Origin: Hydractinia symbiolongicarpus
Lineage: Eukaryota > Cnidaria > Hydrozoa > Anthoathecata > Hydractiniidae
DNA: 64,000 nt
Direction: 5' to 3'
Assembly: GCF_029227915.1 (NCBI RefSeq)
Contig: NC_079879.1
Span: 806,001-870,000 of the forward strand
The notes under the pieces: generated by a model
Seen by the model: the letters and a program-made list of their open reading frames with translations, nothing else
Database searches by the model: none
Told to the model about the DNA's origin: nothing
In this document: positions 11,930 through 23,715 of the stretch, one piece after another
Layout: the number at the start of each line of letters is the position of its first letter
How positions within the stretch are numbered: the first letter of the stretch is position 1
Position numbers and translations under genes: made by a program

Positions 11930-13147
11930 AATGATTTCATTTTTGATGAGACGCTGAATAAAAGGAGTTTAATCTCCGGCAAACGAAAACCCGCGATTTT
12001 CCGTAAATCCCGGACCCGGCCCGTATGGTCAAAAGTATACAAATAAAGTACGCAGGGAGTAAACTCATTTCCCGAACGATTCTTTAAATTATTTTTTCAC
12101 CACTAAAACGCATGAGACTTGTAGTTTTCAAAAATGATTTCATTTTTAATGAGACGCTGAATAAAAGAAGTTTAATCGCCGGCAAACAAAAACCCGCCAT
12201 TTCCCGTAAATCCCGGGCTTGGCCAGTATAGTCGAATGTATACGAAAAAAGTACCCAGAGCGTAAACTCATTTCCCGAACGATTTTTTAAATTATTTTTT
12301 CACCACTAAAACGCATGAGACTTGTAGTTTTCAAAAATAATTTCATTTTTGATGAGACGCTGAATAAAAGGAGTTTAATTGCCGGCAAACAAAAACACGC
12401 GATTTCGCGTATATCCCGGACTCGCCCCGTATAGTCGAATGTATACAAAGAAAATACCCAGGGAGTAAACTCATTTCCCAAACGATGTTTTAAATTATTT
12501 TTTCACCACTAAAACGCATGAGACTTGTAGTTTTCAAAAATGATTTCATTTTTGATGAGACGACGGATAAAAGGATTTTAATCTCCGGCAAACAAAAACC
12601 CGCGGTTTCCCGTAAATCCCGGACCCGGTCCGTATAGTCGAATGTATACAAAGAAAGTAAACTGGGAGTAAACTAATTTCCCGAAGGATTTTTTAAATTA
12701 ATTTTTTACCACTAAAACGCATAAGACTTGTAGTTTTCAAAAACGATTTCATTTTTGATGAGACACTGAATAAAAGGAGTTTAATCTCCGGCAAACGAAA
12801 ACCCGCGATTTCCCGTAAATCCCGGACCCGGCCCGTATGGTCAAAAGTATACAAATAAAGTACGCAGGGAGTAAACTCATTTCCCGAACGATTCTTTAAA
12901 TTATTTTTTCACCACTAAAACGCATGAGACTTGTAGTTTTCAAAAATGATTTCATTTTTAATGAGACGCTGAATAAAAGAAGTTTAATCGCCGGCAAACA
13001 AAAACCCGCCATTTCCCGTAAATCCCGGGCTTGGCCAGTATAGTCGAATGTATACGAAGAAAGTACCCAGTGAGTAAACTCATTTCCCGAACGATTTTTT
13101 AAATTATTTTCTCACCACTAAATCGCATGAGACTTGTAGTTTTCAAA
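11930..13147 (+). repeat. 6-monomer tandem duplication in domain I, copy 1
   Basis: A 1,218-base unit (6 x 203; P-S-U-R-P-S order) repeated directly at 13,148. Shared private marks at this offset are ATACGAAAAAAGTACCC (about 12,240 and 13,458), GACGACGGATAAAAGG (about 12,560 and 13,778) and CTCACCACTAAATCGC (13,111 and 14,329). Confidence 0.88.
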
Positions 13148-14365
13148 AATGATTTCATTTTTGATGAGACGCTGAATAAAAGGAGTTTAATCTCCGGCAA
13201 ACGAAAACCCGCGATTTTCCGTAAATCCCGGACCCGGCCCGTATGGTCAAAAGTATACAAATAAAGTACGCAGGGAGTAAACTCATTTCCCGAACGATTC
13301 TTTAAATTATTTTTTCACCACTAAAACGCATGAGACTTGTAGTTTTCAAAAATGATTTCATTTTTAATGAGACGCTGAATAAAAGAAGTTTAATCGCCGG
13401 CAAACAAAAACCCGCCATTTCCCGTAAATCCCGGGCTTGGCCAGTATAGTCGAATGTATACGAAAAAAGTACCCAGAGCGTAAACTCATTTCCCGAACGA
13501 TTTTTTAAATTATTTTTTCACCACTAAAACGCATGAGACTTGTAGTTTTCAAAAATAATTTCATTTTTGATGAGACGCTGAATAAAAGGAGTTTAATTGC
13601 CGGCAAACAAAAACACGCGATTTCGCGTATATCCCGGACTCGCCCCGTATAGTCGAATGTATACAAAGAAAATACCCAGGGAGTAAACTCATTTCCCAAA
13701 CGATGTTTTAAATTATTTTTTCACCACTAAAACGCATGAGACTTGTAGTTTTCAAAAATGATTTCATTTTTGATGAGACGACGGATAAAAGGATTTTAAT
13801 CTCCGGCAAACAAAAACCCGCGGTTTCCCGTAAATCCCGGACCCGGTCCGTATAGTCGAATGTATACAAAGAAAGTAAACTGGGAGTAAACTAATTTCCC
13901 GAAGGATTTTTTAAATTAATTTTTTACCACTAAAACGCATAAGACTTGTAGTTTTCAAAAACGATTTCATTTTTGATGAGACGCTGAATAAAAGGAGTTT
14001 AATCTCCGGCAAACGAAAACCCGCGATTTCCCGTAAATCCCGGACCCGGCCCGTATGGTCAAAAGTATACAAATAAAGTACGCAGGGAGTAAACTCATTT
14101 CCCGAACGATTCTTTAAATTATTTTTTCACCACTAAAACGCATGAGACTTGTAGTTTTCAAAAATGATTTCATTTTTAATGAGACGCTGAATAAAAGAAG
14201 TTTAATCGCCGGCAAACAAAAACCCGCCATTTCCCGTAAATCCCGGGCTTGGCCAGTATAGTCGAATGTATACGAAGAAAGTACCCAGTGAGTAAACTCA
14301 TTTCCCGAACGATTTTTTAAATTATTTTCTCACCACTAAATCGCATGAGACTTGTAGTTTTTAAA
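13148..14365 (+). repeat. 6-monomer tandem duplication in domain I, copy 2
   Basis: Second copy of 11,930-13,147, with the same marks. It ends at the right edge of domain I, where the monomer class changes to V (GACTCGGCCCGTGTAG) at about 14,410. One copy-specific change is AGTTTTTAAAAATG near 14,360 in place of AGTTTTCAAAAATG. Confidence 0.85.
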
Positions 14366-16440
14366 AATGATTTCATTTTTGATGAGACGCTGAATAAAAG
14401 GAGTTTAATCGCCGGCAAACGAAAACCCGCGATTTCCCGTAAATCCCGGACTCGGCCCGTGTAGTCAAAAGTATACAAAGAAAGTACGCAGGGAGTAAAC
14501 TCATTTCCCGAACGATTCTTTAAATTTTTTTTCACCACTAAAACGCATGAGACTTGTAGTTTTCAAAAATACTTTCATTTTTGATGAGACGCTGAATAAA
14601 AGAAGTTAAATCGCCGGCAATCGAAAACCCGCGATTTCCTGTAAATCCCGGGCCTGGCCCGTATAGTCGAATGTATACAAAGAAAGTACCCAGTGAGTAA
14701 ATTGATTTCCCGAGCGATTCTTTAAATTATTTTTTCACCACTAAAACGCATGAGACTTGAAGTTTTCAAAAATGTTTTCATTTCTGATGAGACGCTAAAT
14801 AAAAGAGGTTTAATCGCCGGCAAACGAAAACCCGCGATTTCCCGTAAATCCCGGACCCGGCCCGTATGGTCAAAAGTATACAAATAAAGTACGCTGGGAG
14901 TAAACTCATTTCCCGAACGATTCTTTAAATTATTTTTTCACCACTAAAACGCATGAGACTTGTAGTTTTCAAAAATGATTTCATTTTTGATGAGACGCTG
15001 AATAAAAGGAGTTTAATTGCCGGCAAACGAAAACACGCGATTTCCCGTATATCCCGGACTCGCCCCGTATAGTCGAATGTATACAAAGAAAGTACCCAGG
15101 GAGTAAACTCATTTCCCAAACGATGCTTTAAATTATTTTTTCACCACTAAAACGCAAGAGACTTGTAGTTTTCAAAAATAATTTCATTTTTGATGAGACG
15201 CTGAAGAAAAGGAGTTTAATTGCCGCCAAACAAAAACACGCGATTTCGCGTATATCCCGGACTCGCCCCGTATAGTCGAATGTATAGAAAGAAAATACCC
15301 AGGGAGTAAACTCATTTCCCAAACGATGTTTTAAATTATTTTTTCACCACTGAAACGCATGAGACTTGTAGTTTTCAAAAATGATTTCATTTTTGATGAG
15401 ACGCTGAATAAAAGGAGTTTAATCGCCGGCAAACGAAAACCCCCGATTTCCCGTAAATCCCGGACTCGGCCCGTGTAGTCAAAAGTATACAAAGAAAGTA
15501 CGCAGGGAGTAAACTCATTTCCCGAACGATTCTTTAAATTTTTTTTCACCACTAAAACGCATGAGACTTGTAGTTTTCAAAAATGTTTTCATTTTTGATG
15601 AGACGCTGAATAAAAGAAGTTAAATCGCCGGGAATCGAAAACCCGCGATTTCCTGTAAATCCCGGGCCTGGCCCGTATAGTCGAATGTATACAAAGAAAG
15701 TACCCAGTGAGTAAATTGATTTCCCGAGCGATTCTTTAAATTATTTTTTCACCACTAAAACGCATGAGACTTGAAGTTTTCAAAAATGTTTTCATTTCTG
15801 ATGAGACGCTAAATAAAAGAGGTTTAATCGCCGGCAAACGAAAACCCGCGATTTCCCGTAAATCCCGGACCCGGCCCGTATGGTCAAAAGTATACAAATA
15901 AAGTACGCAGGGAGTAAACTCATTTCCCGAACGATTCTTTAAATTATTTTTTCACCACTAAAACGCATGAGACTTGTAGTTTTCAAAAACGATTTCATTT
16001 TTGATGAGACGCTGAATAAAAGGAGTTTAATCGCCGGCAAACGAAAAGCCCCGATTTCCCGTAAATCCCGGACTCGGCCCGTGTAGTCATCAGTATACAA
16101 AGAAAGTACGCAGGGAGTAAACTCATTTCCCGAACGATTCTTTAAATTTTTTTTCAACCACTAAAACGCATGAGACTTGTAGTTTTCAAAAATGTTTTCA
16201 TTTTTGATGAGACGCTGAATAAAAGAAGTTAAATCGACGGCAATCGAAAACCCGCGATTTCCTGTAAATCCCGGGCCTGGCCCGTATAGTTTAATGTATA
16301 CAAAGAAAGTACCCAGTGAGTAAATTGATTTCCCGAGCGATTCTTTAAATTATTTTTTCACCACTAAAACGCATGAGACTTGAAGTTTTCAAAAATGTTT
16401 TCATTTCTGATGAGACGCTAAATAAAAGAGGTGTAATCGC
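14366..16440 (+). repeat. Transition zone between domain I and the X-T array
   Basis: About ten monomers in which V-type copies (CCCGTGTAGTCAAAAG, 202 bp, tail AAATTTTTTTTCACC) appear near 14.4, 15.4 and 16.0 kb. They alternate with Q-type (GGCAATCGAAAACC), P-type and two degenerate U-type monomers. V monomers are 1,014 then 608 bases apart (five and three monomers). Several private substitutions occur, such as GTCATCAGTATAC near 16,086 and ACCGGG/GACGGC changes of GCCGGC. No gene or unique sequence is present. Confidence 0.8.
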
Positions 16441-18980
16441 CGGCAAACGAAAACCCGCGATTTCCCGTAAATCCCGGGCTTGGCCCGTATAGTCGAATGT
16501 ATACAAAGAAAGTACCCAGGGAGTAAACTCATTTCCCGAACGATTTTTTAAATTATTTTTTCATCACTAAAACGCATGAGACTTGTAGTTTATAAAAATT
16601 ATTTCATTTTTGATGAGACGCTGAATAAAAGGAGTTTAATCGCCGGCAAACGAAAAACTGCAATTTCCCTTAAATCCCGGACCCGGCCTGTATAGTCAAA
16701 AGTATACAAAGAAAGTACGCAGGGAGTAAACTCATTTCCCGAACGATTCTTTAAATTATTATTTCACCACTAAAACGAATAAGACTTGTAGTTTTCAAAA
16801 ATGTTTTCATTCTTAATAAGACGCTGAAAAAAAAAAGTTTAATCGCGGGCAAACGAAAACCCGAGATTTCCCGTAAATCCGGGGTTGACCCCTATAGTCA
16901 AAAGTACACAAAGAAAGTACCCAGGCAGTAAACTCATTTTTGGAACGTTTTTTTGAATTATCTTTTCACCACTATAACGCATGAGACTTGTAGTATTCAA
17001 AAATGTTTTCATTTTTGATGGGACGCTGAATAGAAGAAGTTTAATCGCCGGCAAACGAAAACCCGCGATTTCCCGTAAATCCCGGACCCGGCCCGTATAG
17101 TCGAATGTATACAAAGAAAGTAAACTGGGAGTAAACTCATTTCCCGAACGATTTTTTAATTTAATTTTTTACCACTAAAACGCATAAGACTTGTAGTTTT
17201 CAAAAACGATTTCAGTTTTGATGAGACGCTGAATAAAAGGAGTTTAATCTCCGGCAAACGAAAACCCGCGATTTCCCGTAAATCCCGGACCCGGCCCGTA
17301 TAGTCAAAAGTATACAAATAAAGTACGCAGGGATTAAACTCATTTCCCGAACGATTCTTTAAATTATTTTTTCACCACTAAAACGCATGAGACTTGTAGT
17401 TTTCAAAAATGATTTCATTTTTGATGAGACGCTGAATAAAAGGAGTTTAATCGCCGGCAAACGAAAACCTGCAATTTCCCTTAAATACCGGACCCGGCCT
17501 GTATAGTCAAAAGTATACAAAGAAAGTACGCAGGGAGTAAACTCATTTCCCGAACGATTCTTTAAATTATTATTTCACCACTAAAACGCATAAGACTTGT
17601 AGTTTTCAAAAATGTTTTCATTCTTGATAAGACGCTGAAAAAAAAAAGTTTAATCGCGGGCAAACGAAAACCCGAGATTTCCCGTAAATCCGGGTTGACC
17701 CCTATAGTCAAAAGTACACAAACAAAGTACCCAGGCAGTAAACTCATTTTTGGAACGTTTTTTTGAATTATCTTTTCACCACTATAACGCATGAGACTTG
17801 TAGTATTCAAAAATGTTTTCATTTTTGATGGGACGCTGAATAGAAGAAGTTTAATCGCCGGCAAACGAAAACCCGCGACTTCCTGTAAATCCCGGACCCG
17901 GCCCGTATAGTCGAATGTATACAAAGAAAGTAAACTGGGAGTAAACTCATTTCCCGAACGATTTTTTAATTTAATTTTTTACCACTAAAACGCATAAGAC
18001 TTGTAGTTTTCAAAAACGATTTCATTTTTGATGAGACGCTGAATAAAAGGAGTTTAATCTCCGGCAAACGAAAACCCGCGATTTCTCGTAAATCCCGGAC
18101 CCGGCCCGTATAGTAGAATGTATACAAAGAAAGTAAACTGGGAGTAAACTCTTTTCTCGAACGATTTTTTAAATTATTTTTTCACCACTAAAACGCATGA
18201 GACTTGAAGTTTTCAAAAATGTTTTTATTTCTGATGAGACGCTAAATAAAAGAGGTTTAATCGCCGGCATACGAAAACCCGCGATTTCCCGTAAATCCCG
18301 GGCTTGGCCCGTATAGTCGAATGTATACAAAGAAAGTACCCAGAGAGTAAACTCTTTTCCCGAACGATTTTTTAAATTATTTTTTCACCACTAAAACGCA
18401 TAAGACTTGTAGTTTATAAAAATGATTTCATTTTTGATGAGACGCTGAATAAAAGGAGTTTAGTCGCCGGCAAACGAAAACCTGCAATTTCCCTTAAATC
18501 CCGGACTCGGCCTGTATAGTCAAAAGTATACAAAGAAAGTACGCAGGGAGTAAACTCATGTCCCGAACGATTCTTTAAATTATTATTTCACCACTAAAAC
18601 GCATGAGACTTGTAGTTTACAAAAATGTTTTCATTCTTGATAAGACGCTGAAAAAAAAAGTTTAATCGCGGGCAAACGAAAACCCGAGATTTCCCGTAAA
18701 TCCCGGGCTTGACCCCTATAGTCAAAAGTACACAAAGAAAGTACCCAGGCAGTAAACTCATTTTTGGAACGTTTTTTTGAATTATCTTTTCACCACTATA
18801 ACGCATGAGACTTGTAGTATTCAAAAATGTTTTCATTTTTGATGGGACGCTGAATAGAAGAAGTTTAATCGCCGGCAAACGAAAACCCGCGATTTCCCGT
18901 AAATCCCGGACCCGGCCCGTATAGTCGAATGTATACAAAGAAAGTAAACTGGGAGTAAACTCATTTCCCGAACGATTTTT
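16440..18980 (+). repeat. X-T dimer array, three irregular HOR cycles
   Basis: X-T dimers begin near 16,845, 17,654 and 18,666, spaced 809 and 1,012 bases (four and five monomers less a few bases). The X monomer near 17,654 has lost bases in the AAATCCCGGG stretch (AAATCCGGGTTGACC), which changes its length by one or two. Between X-T dimers lie monomers with GACCCGGCCC and AAAGTAAACTGGGAG, and monomers with CCTGCAATTTCCCTT. Confidence 0.8.
16845..17045 (+). repeat. Representative X half of the X-T dimer
   Basis: X is the most divergent monomer class. It begins TCGCGGGCAAACG (GCGGGC in place of GCCGGC), then CCCGAGATTTCCC, TTGACCCCTATAG, AGTACACAAAG and CCCAGGCAG, and ends TTTTTGGAACGTTTTTTTGAA, losing TTTAAA. 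The T half follows directly with CACTATAACGC, GTAGTATTC and GATGGGACGC. X is usually preceded by TTCTTGATAAGACGCTG and a run of about 9-10 A. X and T almost always occur together. Other X starts are near 409, 2,234, 20,872, 26,092, 32,122, 40,335, 45,201 and 47,431, among others. Confidence 0.85.
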
Positions 18981-19588
18981 TAAATTAATTTTTCACCACT
19001 AAAACGCATAAGACTTGTAGTTTTCAAAAACGATTTCATTTTTGATGAGACGCTGAATAAAAGGAGTTTAATCTCCGGCAAACGAAAACCCGCGATTTCC
19101 CGTAAATTCCGGACCCGGCCCGTATAGTCAAAAGTATACAAATAAAGTACGCAGGGATTAAACTCATTTCCCGAACGATTCTTTAAATTATCTTTTCACC
19201 ACTAAAACGCATGAGACTTGTAGTTTTCAAAAATGATTTCACTTTTGATGAGACGCTGAATAAAAGAAGTTTAATCGCCGGCAAACAAAAACCCGCTATT
19301 TCCCGTAAATCCCGGGCTTGGCCAGTATAGTCGAATGTATACGAAGAAAGTACCCAGAGAGTAAACTCATTTCCCGAACGATTTTTTAAATTATTTTTTC
19401 GCCACTAAAACGCATGAGACTTGTAGTTTTCAAAAATGATTTCATTTTTGATGAGACGCTGAATAAAAGCAGTTTAATCGCCGGCAAACGAAAACCCACG
19501 ATTTCCCGTAAATCCCGGACTCGGCCCGTGTAGTCAAAAGTATACAAAGAAAGTACGCAGGGAGTAAACTCATTTCCCGAACGATTTT
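18980..19588 (+). repeat. 3-monomer tandem duplication, copy 1
   Basis: A 609-base unit (3 x 203) repeated at 19,589-20,197. Shared marks are AAATTCCGGACCC, TTATCTTTTCACCAC followed by TTTCACTTTTGATG, CCCGCTATTTCCC, and AATAAAAGCAG. Copy 1 carries TTTTTTCGCCAC at about 19,396, whereas copy 2 carries the usual CACCAC. Confidence 0.88.
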
Positions 19589-20197
19589 TTAAATTAATTT
19601 TTCACCACTAAAACGCATAAGACTTGTAGTTTTCAAAAACGATTTCATTTTTGATGAGACGCTGAATAAAAGGAGTTTAATCTCCGGCAAACGAAAACCC
19701 GCGATTTCCCGTAAATTCCGGACCCGGCCCGTATAGTCAAAAGTATACAAATAAAGTACGCAGGGATTAAACTCATTTCCCGAACGATTCTTTAAATTAT
19801 CTTTTCACCACTAAAACGCATGAGACTTGTAGTTTTCAAAAATGATTTCACTTTTGATGAGACGCTGAATAAAAGAAGTTTAATCGCCGGCAAACAAAAA
19901 CCCGCTATTTCCCGTAAATCCCGGGCTTGGCCAGTATAGTCGAATGTATACGAAGAAAGTACCCAGAGAGTAAACTCATTTCCCGAACGATTTTTTAAAT
20001 TATTTTTTCACCACTAAAACGCATGAGACTTGTAGTTTTCAAAAATGATTTCATTTTTGATGAGACGCTGAATAAAAGCAGTTTAATCGCCGGCAAACGA
20101 AAACCCACGATTTCCCGTAAATCCCGGACTCGGCCCGTGTAGTCAAAAGTATACAAAGAAAGTACGCAGGGAGTAAACTCATTTCCCGAACGATTCT
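19589..20197 (+). repeat. 3-monomer tandem duplication, copy 2
   Basis: Second copy of 18,980-19,588 at offset 609. It leads into a V-type tail (AAATTTTTTTTCACC), whereas copy 1 leads back into AATTAATTTTTCACC. The copy junction is therefore near 19,589. Confidence 0.85.
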
Positions 20198-20616
20198 TTA
20201 AATTTTTTTTCACCACTAAAACGCATGAGACTTGTAGTTTTCAAAAATGTTTTCATTTTTGATGAGACGTTGAATAAAAGAAGTTAAATCGCCGGCAATC
20301 GAAAACCCGCGATTTCCTGTAAATCCCGGGCCTGGCCCGTATAGTCCAATGTATGCAAAGAAAGTACCCAGTGAGTAAATTGATTTCCCGAGCGATTCTT
20401 TAAATTATTTTTTCACCACTAAAACGCATGAGACTTAAAGTTTTCAAAAATGTTTTCATTTCTGATGAGACGTTAATAAAAAGAGATTTAATCGCCGGCA
20501 AACGAAAACCCGCGATTTCCCGTAAATCCCGGGCTTGGCCCGTATAGTCGAATGTACACAAAGAAAGTACCCAGGGAGTAAACTCATTTTCCGAACGATT
20601 TTTTAAATTATTTTTT

Positions 20617-20792
20617 CACCACTAAAACGCATGAGACTTGTAGTTTATAAAAATGATTTCATTTTTGATGAGACGCTGAATAAAAGAAGTTTAATCGCCG
20701 GCAAACGAAAACCCGCGATTTCCCTTAAATCCCGGACTCGGCCTGTATAGTCAAAAGTATACAAAGAAAGTACGCAGGGAGTAAACTCATTT
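20617..20792 (+). repeat. Short monomer (~176 bp) with a 27-base deletion
   Basis: Here AGTAAACTCATTTCACCACT joins the ATTTC of CATTTCCCGAACG to the ATTTC of TTATTATTTCACC, removing 27 bases including TTTAAA. The two 5-base ATTTC repeats at the deletion ends suggest replication slippage or microhomology-mediated loss. The same joint recurs at about 22,996, 24,187, 29,634, 30,622, 33,639, 35,843, 36,830, 38,629, 50,567, 51,555, 55,993, 58,197, 59,185 and 61,187. All 15 are followed by the GAGACTTGTAGT box, and nearly all by X-leading sequence (TTCATTCTTGATAAG), so they descend from one event. Confidence 0.9.
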
Positions 20793-21429
20793 CACCACTA
20801 AAACGCATGAGACTTGTAGTTTTCAAAAATTTGTTCATTCTTGATAAGACGCTGAAACAAAAAAGTTTAATCGCGGGCAAACGAAAACCCGAGATTTCCC
20901 GTAAATCCCGGGCTTGACCCTTATAGTCAAAAGTACACAAAGAAAGTACCCAGGCAGTAAACTCATTTTTAGAACGTTTTTTTGAATTATCTTTTCACCA
21001 CTATAACGCATGAGACTTGTAGTATTCAAAAATGTTTTCATTTTTGATGGGACGTTGATAAGAAGAAGTTTAATCGCCGGCAAACGAAAACCCGCGATTT
21101 TCCGTAAATCCCGGGCCTGGCCCGTATTGTCGAATGCATACAAAGAAAGTACTCAGTCAGTAAACTGATTTCCCGAACGATTCTTTAAATTATTTTTTCA
21201 CCACTAAAACGCATGAGACTTGTAGTTTACAAAAATGTTTTCATTTTTGATGAGACGCTAAATAAAAGAGGTTTAATCGCCGGCAAACGAAAACCCGCGA
21301 TTTCCCGTAAATCCCGGACCCGGCCCGTATAGTCGAATGTATACAAAGAAAGTAAACTGGGAGTAAACTCATTTCCCGAACGATTTTTTAAATTAATTTT
21401 TCACCACTAAAACGCATAAGACTTGTAGT

Positions 21430-23590
21430 TTTCAAAAATGATTTCACTTTTGATGAGACGCTGAATAAAAGAAGTTTAATCGCCGGCAAACAAAAACCCG
21501 CTATTTCCCGTAAATCCCGGGCTTGGCCAGTATAGTCGAATGTATACGAAGAAAGTACCCAGAGAGTAAACTCATTTCCCGAACGATTTTTTAAATTATT
21601 TTTTCGCCACTAAAACGCATGAGACTTGTAGTTTTCAAAAATGATTTCATTTTTGATGAGACGCTGAATAAAAGCAGTTTAATCGCCGGCAAACGAAAAC
21701 CCACGATTTCCCGTAAATCCCGGACTCGGCCCGTGTAGTCAAAAGTATACAAAGAAAGTACGCAGGGAGTAAACTCATTTCCCGAACGATTTTTTAAATT
21801 AATTTTTCACCACTAAAACGCATAAGACTTGTAGTTTTCAAAAACGATTTCATTTTTGATGAGACGCTGAATAAAAGGAGTTTAATCTCCGGCAAACGAA
21901 AACCCGCGATTTCCCGTAAATTCCGGACCCGGCCCGTATAGTCAAAAGTATACAAATAAAGTACGCAGGGATTAAACTCATTTCCCGAACGATTCTTTAA
22001 ATTATCTTTTCACCACTAAAACGCATGAGACTTGTAGTTTTCAAAAATGATTTCACTTTTGATGAGACGCTGAATAAAAGAAGTTTAATCGCCGGCAAAC
22101 AAAAACCCGCTATTTCCCGTAAATCCCGGGCTTGGCCAGTATAGTCGAATGTATACGAAGAAAGTACCCAGAGAGTAAACTCATTTCCCGAACGATTTTT
22201 TAAATTATTTTTTCACCACTAAAACGCATGAGACTTGTAGTTTTCAAAAATGATTTCATTTTTGATGAGACGCTGAATAAAAGCAGTTTAATCGCCGGCA
22301 AACGAAAACCCACGATTTCCCGTAAATCCCGGACTCGGCCCGTGTAGTCAAAAGTATACAAAGAAAGTACGCAGGGAGTAAACTCATTTCCCGAACGATT
22401 CTTTAAATTTTTTTTCACCACTAAAACGCATGAGACTTGTAGTTTTCAAAAATGTTTTCATTTTTGATGAGACGTTGAATAAAAGAAGTTAAATCGCCGG
22501 CAATCGAAAACCCGCGATTTCCTGTAAATCCCGGGCCTGGCCCGTATAGTCCAATGTATGCAAAGAAAGTACCCAGTGAGTAAATTGATTTCCCGAGCGA
22601 TTCTTTAAATTATTTTTTCACCACTAAAACGCATGAGACTTAAAGTTTTCAAAAATGTTTTCATTTCTGATGAGACGTTAATAAAAAGAGATTTAATCGC
22701 CGGCAAACGAAAACCCGCGATTTCCCGTAAATCCCGGGCTTGGCCCGTATAGTCGAATGTACACAAAGAAAGTACCCAGGGAGTAAACTCATTTTCCGAA
22801 CGATTTTTTAAATTATTTTTTCACCACTAAAACGCATGAGACTTGTAGTTTATAAAAATGATTTCATTTTTGATGAGACGCTGAATAAAAGAAGTTTAAT
22901 CGCCGGCAAACGAAAACCCGCGATTTCCCTTAAATCCCGGACTCGGCCTGTATAGTCAAAAGTATACAAAGAAAGTACGCAGGGAGTAAACTCATTTCAC
23001 CACTAAAACGCATGAGACTTGTAGTTTTCAAAAATTTGTTCATTCTTGATAAGACGCTGAAACAAAAAAGTTTAATCGCGGACAAACGAAAACCCGAGAT
23101 TTCCCGTAAATCCCGGGCTTGACCCTTATAGTCAAAAGTACACAAAGAAAGTACCCAGGCAGTAAACTCATTTTTAGAACGTTTTTTTGAATTATCTTTT
23201 CACCACTATAACGCATGAGACTTGTAGTATTCAAAAATGTTTTCATTTTTGATGGGACGTTGATAAGAAGAAGTTTAATCGCCGGCAAACGAAAACCCGC
23301 GATTTTCCGTAAATCCCGGGCCTGGCCCGTATTGTCGAATGCATACAAAGAAAGTACTCAGTCAGTAAACTGATTTCCCGAACGATTCTTTAAATTATTT
23401 TTTCACCACTAAAACGCATGAGACTTGTAGTTTACAAAAATGTTTTCATTTTTGATGAGACGCTAAATAAAAGAGGTTTAATCGCCGGCAAACGAAAACC
23501 CGCGATTTCCCGTAAATCCCGGACCCGGCCCGTATAGTCGAATGTATACAAAGAAAGTAAACTGGGAGTAAACTCATTTCCCGAACGATT
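21430..23590 (+). repeat. 11-monomer HOR unit, copy 2
   Basis: Second copy of 19,225-21,429. Its left junction is a hybrid monomer: CATAAGACTTG from the 18.99 kb type, then TGATTTCACTTTTG from the 19.22 kb type. One private change is GCGGACAAACG near 23,078 in the X monomer. It stops matching near 23,590, where TTTTTTAATTTAATTTTTTACC replaces TTTTTTAAATTAATTTTTCACC. Confidence 0.85.
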
Positions 23591-23715
23591 TTTTAATTTA
23601 ATTTTTTACCACTAAAACGCATAAGACTTGTAGTTTTCAAAAACGATTTCATTTTTGATGAGACGCTGAATAAAAGGAGTTTAATCTCCGGCAAACGAAA
23701 ACCCGCGATTTCCTG

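Larger units (their letters stand above)
3043..14409 (+). repeat. Domain I: homogenised HOR island of P/S/U/R/Q monomers
   Basis: About 56 monomers built from a small set of classes. P has GTATGGTC and ATACAAATAAAG. S has CCCGCCATTTCCC and GGCCAGTATAG. U has TTGCCGGC, ACACGCGATTTCGCG and CTCGCCCCG. R has AAAGTAAACTGGGAG followed by TAATTTCCC. Q has GGGCCTGG and GAGTAAATTGATTTCCCGAG. The core order is P-S-U followed by a variable filler. From 6.4 kb onward, U monomers are spaced 5, 6, 5, 6, 3, 4 and 6 monomers apart (1,015, 1,218, 1,015, 1,218, 609, 812 and 1,218 bases). Eight successive U copies are nearly identical. The divergent X-T dimer is absent here but present on both flanks, so this is a locally homogenised stretch. 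Confidence 0.9.
19225..21429 (+). repeat. 11-monomer HOR unit, copy 1 (2,205 bp)
   Basis: Eleven monomers, one of them the short ~176-bp form, giving 2,205 bases instead of 2,233. It recurs at 21,430. Shared private marks are TTTTTTCGCCAC (GCCACT at 19,401 and 21,606), GTCCAATGTATGC, GACGTTAATAAAAAGAG, AATTTGTTCATTC and GTATTGTCGAATGC. The internal 3-mer duplication above is part of this unit and was copied with it. Confidence 0.88.

Noticed and set aside
3043-14409. Tandem transposon array or LTR-derived repeat
   Set aside because: No terminal repeats, target-site duplications, primer-binding site, polypurine tract or transposase/reverse transcriptase coding is visible at any monomer or HOR boundary.
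17562-17924. Longest open frame (120 codons) as a fusion gene
   Set aside because: It is long only because base loss in one X monomer (AAATCCGGGTTGACC) joins two frames. The same DNA in other copies has a stop.
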